Below the pieces are notes generated by a model. The model worked only from the letters and a program-made list of their open reading frames with translations. It made no database searches and had not been told where the DNA came from. A stretch of 64,000 nucleotides of DNA from a virus, in the IMG/VR virus record IMGVR_UViG_3300009181_000033, positions 233,895-297,894 of that record; one strand, written 5' to 3'. This document shows, piece by piece, positions 52,937 to 60,813 of the stretch. Numbering within the stretch: the stretch's first letter is position 1; each line of letters opens with the position of its first letter. Position numbers and translations under genes: made by a program.

Positions 52937-53215
52937 ATGACACAAATCAATAAATCAGACAATAAAACTAAGTTAAATGTTTTAGATAACACCACGTGCT
53001 ACGAAGCAATTGATAAGAATAAAACCACATGTCAAAGAAAAAATTGCCACCAGTGGATTAATCACCCTGGTGGTAAAAATTGCATTCATGTAACAACTCA
53101 ACAGGGAGCACTAACCCTAAGAGAAATAGGAAAAATATATGGCCTTACCAGAATGAGAATATGCCAAATAGAAAAAAATATCTATCAAAAAATAAGAACG
53201 TCCATACTCACTTAA
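52937..53215 (+). CDS. Small sigma-factor-region-4-like protein
   Basis: A 92-residue protein on the plus strand inside a minus-strand block. The start is ATG 52937 (MTQINKSDNKTKLNVLDN); the longer open frame overlaps the PhoH gene. The C-terminal helix-turn-helix TLREIGKIYGLTRMRICQIEKNIYQKIR matches sigma-70 region 4, which binds -35 elements. Before it is a Cys cluster (CQRKNCHQWINHPGGKNC) that may bind zinc. Lacking region 2, it cannot be a full sigma factor. A co-regulator of phage transcription is likely. It ends eight bases inside the convergent next gene. Confidence 0.75.
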   Translation: MTQINKSDNKTKLNVLDNTTCYEAIDKNKTTCQRKNCHQWINHPGGKNCIHVTTQQGALTLREIGKIYGLTRMRICQIEKNIYQKIRTSILT

Positions 53216-53495
53216 CAGACTTCTTCTTAAATTTTCCAGGATTCAAGGCAGGCTCTGATTCAACAGCAGGGGGGACATTTTCCTCTTGCTGTTTTTCAAT
53301 TTGAACCTCTTCTTCAAGTGTCTTTATTTCTCCAACGCTATGAACCTCAACAACGTTGTTGCTAGCAAATTTACGATTTATTTCAGCTGAAGAATTCTCA
53401 ACGTTGGCGACGGTTTTTAATTCGTCCGCTGATCTTTTCTCGGCATCGATTTTTTGTTGCCAGACAATTCTTCTAACTCTTTCTTCTTGTCTCAT
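53208..53495 (-). CDS. Hypothetical charged protein
   Basis: A 95-residue, highly charged and probably disordered protein beginning MRQEERVRRIVWQQKIDAEK, with an acidic middle (EIKTLEEEVQIEKQQEENV) and a basic tail (KFKKKSVK). TGGAGAA precedes its ATG. It lies next to the Hc1-like gene and overlaps the end of the plus-strand sigma-like gene by eight bases. No known family. Confidence 0.55.
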   Translation of the reverse strand: MRQEERVRRIVWQQKIDAEKRSADELKTVANVENSSAEINRKFASNNVVEVHSVGEIKTLEEEVQIEKQQEENVPPAVESEPALNPGKFKKKSVK

Positions 53496-53514
53496 TTTGT
53501 TTCTCCAATAAAAT

Positions 53515-53544
53515 GGGCACAGTTTTATATATTTAACTGCACCC
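53515..53544 (-). terminator. Probable Rho-independent terminator after the Hc1-like gene
   Basis: On the minus-strand RNA, GGGUGCAGUU pairs with AACUGUGCCC (10 bp including two G-U pairs) around an AU loop, followed by AUUUUAUU. It lies just after the stop at 53553. On the other strand two mismatches appear, so it works best for the minus strand. Confidence 0.65.
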
Positions 53545-53552
53545 TTATTTTA

Positions 53553-53780
53553 TCACTGCTTTGTTTTCTTGGGCTTTGCTGGCTTTTTTGCGGCTTCAGC
53601 TTTCTCAAGCTCAATTGTAGACTTGACTAAATCCCTGGCATTGGCTTGCAACTGTCGAAGGCCTTTTCGAGCTCTGACACCAGCAGCAGCCACCCCGCGA
53701 GCATTCTTCAAAACATCGGACTCTATGGCTTCAATTAGAGCCTTAAGCTCTGTCCACTTGGTAAAAACATCTAAACTCAT
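53553..53780 (-). CDS. Hc1-like histone H1-type DNA-binding protein
   Basis: A 75-residue basic protein. The core ELKALIEAIESDVLKNARGV followed by RARKGLRQLQANARDLVKST and a Lys/Pro/Ala tail (EAAKKPAKPKKTKQ) matches the plan of bacterial histone H1-like Hc1 proteins. These have a helical N-terminal domain with VR.G...L, then a lysine-rich tail. Such proteins compact DNA. In a phage it could coat packaged or replicating DNA, or alter host nucleoid structure. It has a strong AGGAGG ribosome site and its own terminator. The family call rests on pattern, not on a search. Confidence 0.72.
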   Translation of the reverse strand: MSLDVFTKWTELKALIEAIESDVLKNARGVAAAGVRARKGLRQLQANARDLVKSTIELEKAEAAKKPAKPKKTKQ

Positions 53781-53836
53781 TGGTTAATGATAACCTCCTG
53801 CTCGAAATATACGCACGCCATCAAAAAAGTAAACCC

Positions 53837-55486
53837 TCAGCCCACAGATTGAGTAAATTCTTCAGGAAACATATCCTTGTTTCTCAAGAAGAAACGATTC
53901 CAATCGGAGTCAAGGATGTATGATATGGCGTGATCTTTCTCATTCCTGATAGATCTACCAAATGACTGGATGATGGACTTCGCAGTCATATATGGATACC
54001 ACATTTTATTACGCTCCATCCTTTTTTTGACTACAAGATCACCAAGGTATGGAAACGGTACCTTGCAAAGAATTTGAAATCTAGATGCTTCATCGGCCAA
54101 GTCAACACCTTCCATCATCGATGGACTGAGAAGGATGGTTGGCTCTTTTGCTTCGAGATGTTTCTTGAGTACATCATCCCTGTTTGTGGAATCATGAACA
54201 AGTATTCTGCTTGATCTGATGTTCTCTTGGAGAAACTTGGCGACCTTGTAATTCGAACTATGGATGATGCCTTTATCGCTAGGGTGTTTTTCCATGAGCA
54301 TCTTGACCGCCTCAACCATAACCGGCAACGTCTTATCAATGTTGTCCTTTGACATGCTACCGACTGGCACATAGTGAATAGGCCTATTCTCAATTGGAAA
54401 TGGTGAAGGGATTCTCAAGTATGCAACGTCATTTGTTTTTAAACCCACAGAGGCGCAAAATACATCCTTGTCGACCACTGTCGCAGACATCATCAAGATT
54501 CTTGCGCCGTTCCTAAAAAATACCTTCTCACTATACGGAGAAACATCGATGGGCTTAAATTCGAATTTTCTGGCGCCTCTCTTGTTGCCTTCCTGTGGAT
54601 AAGCAACATTCATTGCCCAATTGTCAGGTTTATAAACCTCAATGAACTGGTCAATCTTTCCCACATGTTTCTCCAGCATCTCATATTGCTTGGAGTAATC
54701 TCCGTAGCCCTCGATGCCCTCAGAGAGCTTCACAAGATTCTTTTCCAATTCTTTGACATATTTATTGACCGACTTTTTGTAAGTAGTCTTAACCCAGTCG
54801 AAGACGGCTTGTTGGCTGTCCAGCTTTGGTATCTTGCACTTAAGTGCATCGCGAGCAAATTTCTCTGAAAAAGTCACTTCCACAAATTTACCGAGCTCTG
54901 TCTCCACATTGTGACACTCATCCACAATGAGAAGCGCACGTGGTTCGAGCTTGCCTGCATACGTTGTCTCTGCCAAGAAATAAGAGAAGTTAGTGATGGA
55001 AACGGGCGAATCGATGAAGTCTTGTTTTTCTAGGCTATAGTGACACTCGTTCTTACACTGCTTCTGAAAATCAGTACCATTGAGTTGTTTGCCCAGCTTT
55101 GACAACAGCCTTTTCGACTCTGCACAAGTCTGATCGGAATAAAACTTGCACTTATAGTTGGAAGATGACTTGATGGACCTGATAAGTCCCTTGCCTGACT
55201 GGGGACCGAAGTCGGACATGTATTGTTCCTGCAGCAGCTTTTGGGTAGTTATGACGTAGGCACCTGTCATGGGTTCGCCATCTTCGTTCTTTATGGTAGG
55301 CGCATGAGCTTCCATATAGCGCGCGATGGCAATACCAGTAGCACTCTTTCCACTACCCGTACCCATTTCAAGCAATACATGTCTCTTTCCTGACTCATAT
55401 GCATCGATGGCAAATTCGATAGCCTTCCTTTGTTCCGGTCTAATTTTTGAGAACGGAAAATACTTTAAGTAGTCGTACTTAGGCAT
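53837..55486 (-). CDS. DinG/XPD-type DNA helicase
   Basis: A 549-residue superfamily 2 helicase. Walker A MGTGSGKSATG (residues 41-51), four Cys for a probable 4Fe-4S cluster (C113, C121, C144, C148), DECH box (189-192) and C-terminal motifs (SPSMMEGVDLADEASRFQILCKVPFPYLGD; QSFGRSIRNEKD with the motif VI Arg residues) are all present. Enzymes of this type unwind DNA 5' to 3' and remove R-loops or displaced strands. It probably aids phage replication or recombination. Confidence 0.92.
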   Translation of the reverse strand: MPKYDYLKYFPFSKIRPEQRKAIEFAIDAYESGKRHVLLEMGTGSGKSATGIAIARYMEAHAPTIKNEDGEPMTGAYVITTQKLLQEQYMSDFGPQSGKGLIRSIKSSSNYKCKFYSDQTCAESKRLLSKLGKQLNGTDFQKQCKNECHYSLEKQDFIDSPVSITNFSYFLAETTYAGKLEPRALLIVDECHNVETELGKFVEVTFSEKFARDALKCKIPKLDSQQAVFDWVKTTYKKSVNKYVKELEKNLVKLSEGIEGYGDYSKQYEMLEKHVGKIDQFIEVYKPDNWAMNVAYPQEGNKRGARKFEFKPIDVSPYSEKVFFRNGARILMMSATVVDKDVFCASVGLKTNDVAYLRIPSPFPIENRPIHYVPVGSMSKDNIDKTLPVMVEAVKMLMEKHPSDKGIIHSSNYKVAKFLQENIRSSRILVHDSTNRDDVLKKHLEAKEPTILLSPSMMEGVDLADEASRFQILCKVPFPYLGDLVVKKRMERNKMWYPYMTAKSIIQSFGRSIRNEKDHAISYILDSDWNRFFLRNKDMFPEEFTQSVG

Positions 55487-55525
55487 GAAATGTATACTAA
55501 ATGGCGAAACAGCAAATTTGCACCA

Positions 55526-56131
55526 TTACTCTTTTTCGCCAATGATCTTGTCGACAATTCCTAGTTTGATTGCCTCTTCAGGGAGAAGATAAACGTCATG
55601 ACCGGTCGACATTATCTTTTCTATTTTTGTCTTAGTTGCCCCGGTTTCTTTTACAATTGCATCGACCATTTGGTCTTGGAGCCTCTTGTGTTCCTTGACA
55701 TCATTGAGGACATCAAACACGGTGCCTCCAACGCCGCCTGAAACGGGGTGAATCATGATTCTGGCAGATTTTCCGATCATTCTTTTGCCCTTGTGTCCGG
55801 AAGCTAGCAGCAACACTCCGGCCGACATGACTTTTCCTAAAGCAATCGTATGCACCGGGCAAGGCAGGAATTTAATGGTGTCATAAAGAGTAAACATTTC
55901 ATCGACTGATCCACCATAAGTGGATATGACAAGATGAATGGGTTTATGGTTTTGGTTGGCCAAGTGCAGTAATTGCGCAACAACCATAGAAATAGATACT
56001 TCGTTAACGTCACCATGTAACACAACTAATCTAGTAGTGTCTCCGGCACTCACATTGGAGACGACCATGGTGTCTTCTGAATTGTTCTTTTCTTCTGATT
56101 TCAATAGTAATTTTGCTGTAGGCCTTCCCAT
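55526..56131 (-). CDS. ClpP-like serine protease
   Basis: A 201-residue ClpP-family protease. The oxyanion/substrate strand ISTYGGSV, catalytic Ser in GKVMSAGVLLLASG (S103), His in RIMIHPVSG (H128) and Asp in STGHDVYLL (D179) form the triad. In cells ClpP works with an AAA+ unfoldase. The start is ATG 56131, overlapping the stop of the previous gene in TGATG; a GTG lies one codon earlier. Some T4-type and other phages carry ClpP homologues as prohead proteases, but here a true gp21 is also present, so this one probably has another job, such as host control. Confidence 0.92.
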   Translation of the reverse strand: MGRPTAKLLLKSEEKNNSEDTMVVSNVSAGDTTRLVVLHGDVNEVSISMVVAQLLHLANQNHKPIHLVISTYGGSVDEMFTLYDTIKFLPCPVHTIALGKVMSAGVLLLASGHKGKRMIGKSARIMIHPVSGGVGGTVFDVLNDVKEHKRLQDQMVDAIVKETGATKTKIEKIMSTGHDVYLLPEEAIKLGIVDKIIGEKE

Positions 56132-56391
56132 CACATCTCCTTGTCTTGCATGTCATCACCACCATAAATCTTTGATATAAACAATGTATCGCCTTTCAAT
56201 TCTTTTATGTGCGATGTCATGTCCTTCATTTCGTCTATGTTTTCAAGTTCGAGACTGAGTTGATAAATGATTAACCATCTTTGTCTATCATTGACACCAA
56301 ATTGATTGATTTCAGAAACTATCTGACGAGCCTGGTTGTTATCGTATGCAATTTTTTCGGATTGCATCTGGCCATAAAATATTTGTTCCAT
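56131..56391 (-). CDS. Small hypothetical protein
   Basis: An 86-residue, mostly helical protein (MEQIFYGQMQSEKIAYDNNQ) with RWLIIYQLSLELENIDEMKDM in the centre. The stop overlaps the ClpP start, so the two are translated together. It could be a partner of the protease, but no family is recognised. Confidence 0.6.
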   Translation of the reverse strand: MEQIFYGQMQSEKIAYDNNQARQIVSEINQFGVNDRQRWLIIYQLSLELENIDEMKDMTSHIKELKGDTLFISKIYGGDDMQDKEM

Positions 56392-56394
56392 TAT

Positions 56395-56865
56395 TCACCC
56401 TGGGAATGCGACGTCTGTCCTGTTAAAAGATTCTATCTTAAAAAATGTATCACTCATTATGCGAACATATTTTCCTTGTTTCGTGTCGCTCTCTTCTTCC
56501 TTGACTAGTATCACAAACTCTCCCCACAATTTGTTTTCTACAATAAACTGTGCCAATTCCCACATCGGTAAATCAACATTATTTCTCTCCAAAATTGCAG
56601 AAAGATTTGAAGGCATAGATGTCTTAATGTCTTCAATGCTTAGTATTGAAGAAAGATTTTCTTTTCCTTGCAATATCTCAGACTTGCATATGTCAATAAC
56701 CTTATGAATTGATCCACAATTGTTGCATTGAGCATATTTAATGATGACTTCATCATCATCTTTTATTGCAGAAAAAACGATGAATTGGTGGGCAGGTGGA
56801 TTGGGTGTGGACTTAAATTGTGATAAAACACATCTGCATTTTACCAAGTGGAGTTGACCGCGCAT
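56395..56865 (-). CDS. Hypothetical protein with Cys pairs
   Basis: A 156-residue protein. Near the N-terminus K-C-R-C and later YAQCNNCGSIHKVIDIC form a probable zinc-binding site. The rest is alpha/beta with ILERNNVDLPMWELAQFIVENKLWGEFVILVKEE. It lies between two small genes in the ClpP group, with 3-bp and zero-bp gaps. Function unknown. Confidence 0.65.
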   Translation of the reverse strand: MRGQLHLVKCRCVLSQFKSTPNPPAHQFIVFSAIKDDDEVIIKYAQCNNCGSIHKVIDICKSEILQGKENLSSILSIEDIKTSMPSNLSAILERNNVDLPMWELAQFIVENKLWGEFVILVKEEESDTKQGKYVRIMSDTFFKIESFNRTDVAFPG

Positions 56866-57084
56866 TTATACCAACTTTTTTATTGAATTTTGAAAGTATG
56901 ATATTGCCTTTTGAGAAGAATCATCAAAAATGAAATTAACCACTTGAATTAACCTAGGGAGCTCCGAAGCTTCAATTTGAATTTGTCCATTTCGACTTGC
57001 ACTGATTAATCCGACAATCAAATTATCTTTGGTGCTATCAAGCACAAGCTTGGCTTCTTTTGAAATTTTATCGACGTTGTTCAT
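56866..57084 (-). CDS. Small hypothetical protein
   Basis: A 72-residue protein. I use ATG 57084 (MNNVDKISKEAKLVLDSTKD) because AGAGGTG directly upstream is a good ribosome site; a GTG two codons earlier is part of that site. Mixed helix/strand (GQIQIEASELPRLIQVVNFIF). It abuts the next gene without a gap. No family recognised. Confidence 0.6.
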   Translation of the reverse strand: MNNVDKISKEAKLVLDSTKDNLIVGLISASRNGQIQIEASELPRLIQVVNFIFDDSSQKAISYFQNSIKKLV

Positions 57085-57113
57085 GTTCACCTCTTTTTAA
57101 AATAATTCTACTT

Positions 57114-58226
57114 TCACACATGTAAATAACCCATTTTTTCAATGGCGCCATTGAAAGATTCAAAATATCGATTTGCAACTACTTCAGGACGTATTCCATT
57201 CGAACAAATGGAATTTAATCGACGTATTGCCTCGTCAAACTCAATCGAATTGCATGCGTATGATGCATCATCCGGTAGAGCCACCTCAACGCAGGAAGAA
57301 GATAGGCACTTTATGCGCTTTATTAGCGTCTCTGTCAGCTCAGGATTTTTTTCCATTTTTTCTTTGAGTTGCTTGATCAATATTTTTGTAGATTTTTTTG
57401 AGGCGGCATTCTTCAAGATTACCTTGTTTGATTGAAAGTTGCAGCTTTCCACCATTTTCAAAGTCGACATATCAATCGAAGAGATGAGTTGTCCCTTGAG
57501 GCTTGACACCACATCGGTGTTTGATGCTGTTGCTATATCCACCAAAGTATTAACACCTTCAAGGTCATATGTGATTTGATATGGAAAAAGCACCAGGTTT
57601 CCTCGATCATTGTTGACCTTGATTGTGTTAGCAACATCATCAGATAATCCCCTGCAAAAAAGTGCGCAGGGGATTTTGTTGTCGGAAAGAAATGTTAAAA
57701 CATGATGAATTTCAGATACGCTTTCAACATATCCATCGATGCACAAAACAGAAACATTCTTCAATAATTGCGGTCGAATATTGACCAGTGATTTTGCTGG
57801 AAATGAATAACCGTCATAAGCTTCAATGTAAAAATTGTGATTTGATGATTTTTTCAAAATCACACTTGTTGAAGATCCGGACATGTCAATGATGTTTTCC
57901 ATGATTTTGCGGTTGCGATGATTCATGAATCGAAAAGAGTTGATCACGGACTTTTTGGTGACTGGGGTGTCAGATGTGTCTTCTATTTTTTGGCCGACAA
58001 AAAGCCTGAGAAACATGTTCCCGGATCCAGGAGAAGTCTTCTCGGCCGTAATAAAATTAGAAAGCAAAATTTCATAAATCTTTGACTGGGATATATCAGT
58101 GGGTTTAATCCGAAGAATGTGCTGGATGTGCTTGAGTGGTCCGTCTTTTGAAAGTGATTTTTCAACATCCAAATTTTCTCTTATGATTTTTCTTACTTCT
58201 TCAACAATGACCGGCAATTCACTCAT
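57114..58226 (-). CDS. Divergent GroEL-apical-domain-like protein
   Basis: A 370-residue protein. Residues about 140-350 follow the order of the GroEL apical domain and its return to the intermediate domain: GYSFPAKSLVN (GroEL GYLSPYFIN region), LLKNVSVLCIDGYVESVSEIHHVLTFLSDNKIPCALFCRG (the strand-helix 'ISN..E..P.LE...K.GKPLLIIAE' segment), NNDRGNLVLFPYQIT (N..RG....), LVDIATASNTDVVSS, NKVILKNAA, then RIKCLSSSCVEVALPDD (R...L.GGVAV...G). The ATP-binding equatorial domain signature (GDGTTTA) is absent. It may therefore bind GroEL or substrates without folding ATPase activity. This is pattern-based. It is the first gene of the minus operon reading away from the repeat region. Confidence 0.55.
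   Translation of the reverse strand: MSELPVIVEEVRKIIRENLDVEKSLSKDGPLKHIQHILRIKPTDISQSKIYEILLSNFITAEKTSPGSGNMFLRLFVGQKIEDTSDTPVTKKSVINSFRFMNHRNRKIMENIIDMSGSSTSVILKKSSNHNFYIEAYDGYSFPAKSLVNIRPQLLKNVSVLCIDGYVESVSEIHHVLTFLSDNKIPCALFCRGLSDDVANTIKVNNDRGNLVLFPYQITYDLEGVNTLVDIATASNTDVVSSLKGQLISSIDMSTLKMVESCNFQSNKVILKNAASKKSTKILIKQLKEKMEKNPELTETLIKRIKCLSSSCVEVALPDDASYACNSIEFDEAIRRLNSICSNGIRPEVVANRYFESFNGAIEKMGYLHV
57646..57675. repeat. 10-bp perfect hairpin inside the GroEL-like gene
   Basis: AATCCCCTGC (57646-57655) pairs with GCAGGGGATT (57666-57675) around a 10-nt loop. It is strong for an AT-rich gene but has no following U-run on the minus strand. It may be chance or an mRNA structure. Confidence 0.5.
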
Positions 58227-58456
58227 GGGCTTATTCTACACACAACGAATTGCAAGTGGTTAATGCAAATTTACTTTTTGCATGTACAAGTCTAATTGCA
58301 GGTAGTATTCTAATTAATAATTAGAAGAATTAATTGGATCCAATTAGATACAATTAGAAGAATTAATTAGATACAATTAGATACAATTAGAAGAATTAAT
58401 TAGATACAATTGGATCCAATTAGATAGAATTAGATCCAATTAAGAGGCTAATTAGA
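58227..58456. promoter_or_regulatory. Divergent intergenic region between the minus and plus operons
   Basis: 230 bp between two divergent start codons, the only point of this kind in the window. It is very AT-rich and holds the 33-bp repeats. Promoters for both directions are expected here. Clear -35/-10 pairs could not be chosen with confidence. The ribosome site for the plus gene is AAGAGG, about 10 bases before ATG 58457. Confidence 0.7.
58319..58450. repeat. 33-bp tandem repeats (iteron-like)
   Basis: Units start at 58319, 58352, 58385 and 58418 with an exact 33-bp period; the last copy is partial and diverged. Each contains AATTAGA(A/T)(A)GAATTA elements. The 14-bp palindrome AATTGGATCCAATT occurs at 58333-58346 and 58408-58421. 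This is the most regular non-coding repeat in the window. Confidence 0.92.
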
Positions 58457-60445
58457 ATGAATTTAAAAGAACCAATTTTTGTAAATCCCAATAAGCTAAT
58501 AGAAGAAAATTCTGAGATTATTTTTGTTGCTGACGTGTTCGTTGAGGATTATGTCGGTGGAGCCGAATTAACGTCGGATGCAATCATCCAGGAATCACCA
58601 TTTGTGGTGCAAAAGCTACACTCAAAAGATGTAAATCTTGCAACTTTACAACAGGGAATTAATAAATTTTGGATATTTGGAAATTTTGCACAACTCAATC
58701 CAGAATTAATTCCTTCAATTGTGGCAAATTTGAAATACTCCGTCCTGGAGTATGACTATAAATACTGCAAATTTAGATCACCTGAAAAACACGTTGCAGC
58801 CGAAGGCACGTGCGATTGTGAAAGTAAAATCAATGGAAAATTGGTTTCCGCTTTTTACTTTGGATCCCAGGCTTTATGGTGGATGTCAGAACAACAAAAA
58901 AACAAATACACCAACTTATTTCCGTTTCTGCTGGAGAAAGATAATGTAGTTTTATCCAGCGTATTTTCCAAAGAAACTCTTGGAAAATTGAGACACTTGA
59001 GGGAGCAATCAAATCCAAAAAAGGGTTGGATTGTTTTAGGATCCACTTCTTGGGTGAAGGGTTTTGAAAATGCAAAAAAATGGTGTGAAGACAATCACAA
59101 AGAATATGAAGTTGTATGGAATTTGAGCTATGATGAAGTGCTAGCAAAACTTTCCACCTCTGAGGGCTTTGTCTACCTACCGGCCGGAGCCGATACGTGT
59201 CCAAGAATGGTGATTGAAGCTAAGTTATTGGGTTGTGAGCTTCACATGAACGACCATGTTCAACATGCAAAAGAAGAGTGGTTCAATACAGACGATTTAG
59301 ATTCTATCCAAGATTATCTCTACACAGCGCCAGACATATTCTGGAAGGCAATCAAATTGATCAAAAATCATAAACCAACCATTAGCGGTTACATCACTAC
59401 TTACAATTGTATTGCACAGGAATATCCATTTGAAAGAAGTATTAATTCCATGTTGCAATTTTGTGATGAGGTCTGTGTGGTCGACGGAGGTTCCACCGAT
59501 ACCACACCCGAGACTCTCTTTGACTTACAGATGAAGAACTCTCCAGAAGAGTCACGAGTCAAATTGATCGAGGACCTGAAGAGAGAGAAGGGTGAGACTC
59601 TTCCTATTTCCGTTCTCCACGAGGCACTCAACGGTATTTCACGAGTCAAAGTGAAGACGATATCCCGTGATTGGACTCATCCTCGACATGCAGTTTTTGA
59701 TGGCATGCAGAAGGCAGAAGCACGAAAGATGTGTACTGGCGAGTTCTGTTGGCAAATGGATTCTGACGAAATAGTACACGAGAAAGACGCTCATAAAATC
59801 ATTGAATTGTGTCAAAATATTCCAAAGAACGTCGACATTGTTTGTCTCCCGGTTGTGGAATATTGGGGAGGGCCCGAAAAAGTTAGACTTGACATTCAGC
59901 CTTGGAAATGGAGACTCAGCAGAAATTCTTCACACATCACCCATGGAATCCCAGTCGAACTTCGCCGCAATGATGTAAATGGTGACCTCTATGCACTCGA
60001 AGGTACCGATGGTTGTGACATGATCAACACAGAAACGGGTGAGAGATTGCCACATGTTACGTTCCACAACACAGAGACAGAAACAATTCGTAGAGCAGCA
60101 GTTTTAGGTGATGAGAATGCCATTAAAGCCTATCAGGATTGGTTCAATAAAGTTGTTGAAAATCTTCCTGGTGTATTTCATTATTCATGGTATGACATTC
60201 CGAGAAAAATTCGAACCTATAAGAATTATTGGACAAAACACTGGAATTCCCTTTACAACAAATCAATGAAAGACACAGCAGAATCAAACATGATGTTTGA
60301 TTTACCGTGGTCAGAAGTTTCTGAAGAGATGATAGAAGATTTGGCAAAAAATCTAAAAGAAAAAACAGGCGGTTGGATTTGGCACGGCAAATGGAAAGGC
60401 CAGCAAATTCCCCACCTGACAATTAACACAACGGAGCCAAAATGA
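58457..60445 (+). CDS. Two-domain glycosyltransferase (GT-B-like plus GT2)
   Basis: A 662-residue protein. Residues 1-300 have a GT-B look (FVADVFVEDYVGGAELTSD; KKGWIVLGSTSWVKGFENA; GFVYLPAGADTCPRMVIEAKLLGCELH, the nucleotide-sugar site of group-1 enzymes). Residues about 305-600 are a GT-A family-2 domain (TISGYITTYNCIAQEYPFERSINSML; VCVVDGGSTDTTPE; WQMDSDEIVHEKD with the DxD-type metal site). It probably adds sugars to a phage or host polymer. First gene of the plus-strand glycan operon; its stop overlaps the next start (ATGA). Confidence 0.88.
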   Translation: MNLKEPIFVNPNKLIEENSEIIFVADVFVEDYVGGAELTSDAIIQESPFVVQKLHSKDVNLATLQQGINKFWIFGNFAQLNPELIPSIVANLKYSVLEYDYKYCKFRSPEKHVAAEGTCDCESKINGKLVSAFYFGSQALWWMSEQQKNKYTNLFPFLLEKDNVVLSSVFSKETLGKLRHLREQSNPKKGWIVLGSTSWVKGFENAKKWCEDNHKEYEVVWNLSYDEVLAKLSTSEGFVYLPAGADTCPRMVIEAKLLGCELHMNDHVQHAKEEWFNTDDLDSIQDYLYTAPDIFWKAIKLIKNHKPTISGYITTYNCIAQEYPFERSINSMLQFCDEVCVVDGGSTDTTPETLFDLQMKNSPEESRVKLIEDLKREKGETLPISVLHEALNGISRVKVKTISRDWTHPRHAVFDGMQKAEARKMCTGEFCWQMDSDEIVHEKDAHKIIELCQNIPKNVDIVCLPVVEYWGGPEKVRLDIQPWKWRLSRNSSHITHGIPVELRRNDVNGDLYALEGTDGCDMINTETGERLPHVTFHNTETETIRRAAVLGDENAIKAYQDWFNKVVENLPGVFHYSWYDIPRKIRTYKNYWTKHWNSLYNKSMKDTAESNMMFDLPWSEVSEEMIEDLAKNLKEKTGGWIWHGKWKGQQIPHLTINTTEPK

Positions 60446-60813
60446 AAGAGAACAAATTGCATCAAGCAATATCGAAGCTTTTGACTGACCGCTTGGCAAA
60501 AAATAATGGAAAAAGATTGAATAGAGAAACTTGTACGGAAATATATCAAGACATATTTTTTAGCATAACGGAGCTATTCAAAGAGTCATCCACACCGCTT
60601 GGTAACGAAGCTGCAAATCTATTGGCACAGATGTATTATGATTGTGTGACACTGCAGACATCTTCTGGCAATTCAGAATTGGATCCAAGCATATTTGAAA
60701 AGAGGGCGTCGACAGACAACGTTCCTACAAAGGAATTAGCATTATTGGCAACAATGATGAACGGTACTCCCTTTGCACCTGTGTTTATATCGGCAGTCAA
60801 GAGGCGATCGTGA
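60442..60813 (+). CDS. Small hypothetical protein in the glycan operon
   Basis: A 123-residue helical protein (MKENKLHQAISKLLTDRLAK) with FFSITELFKESSTPLGNEAANLLAQMYYDCVTLQ and a tail ELALLATMMNGTPFAPVFISAVKRRS. It overlaps both neighbours by 4 bases, so it is translated with the glycosyltransferases. No family recognised. Confidence 0.65.
   Translation: MKENKLHQAISKLLTDRLAKNNGKRLNRETCTEIYQDIFFSITELFKESSTPLGNEAANLLAQMYYDCVTLQTSSGNSELDPSIFEKRASTDNVPTKELALLATMMNGTPFAPVFISAVKRRS

Noticed and set aside
53521-53529. TATAAAACT as a third late-promoter box
   Set aside because: It lies in the loop and arm of a probable terminator hairpin, so it cannot be separated from that structure.
55502-55539. 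Terminator after the DinG/ClpP junction
   Set aside because: The inverted repeat GGCGAAA/TTTCGCC has a long loop and no U-run, so support is too weak.
58319-58450. CRISPR array
   Set aside because: Repeats are directly adjacent with no unique spacers and no cas genes are near.
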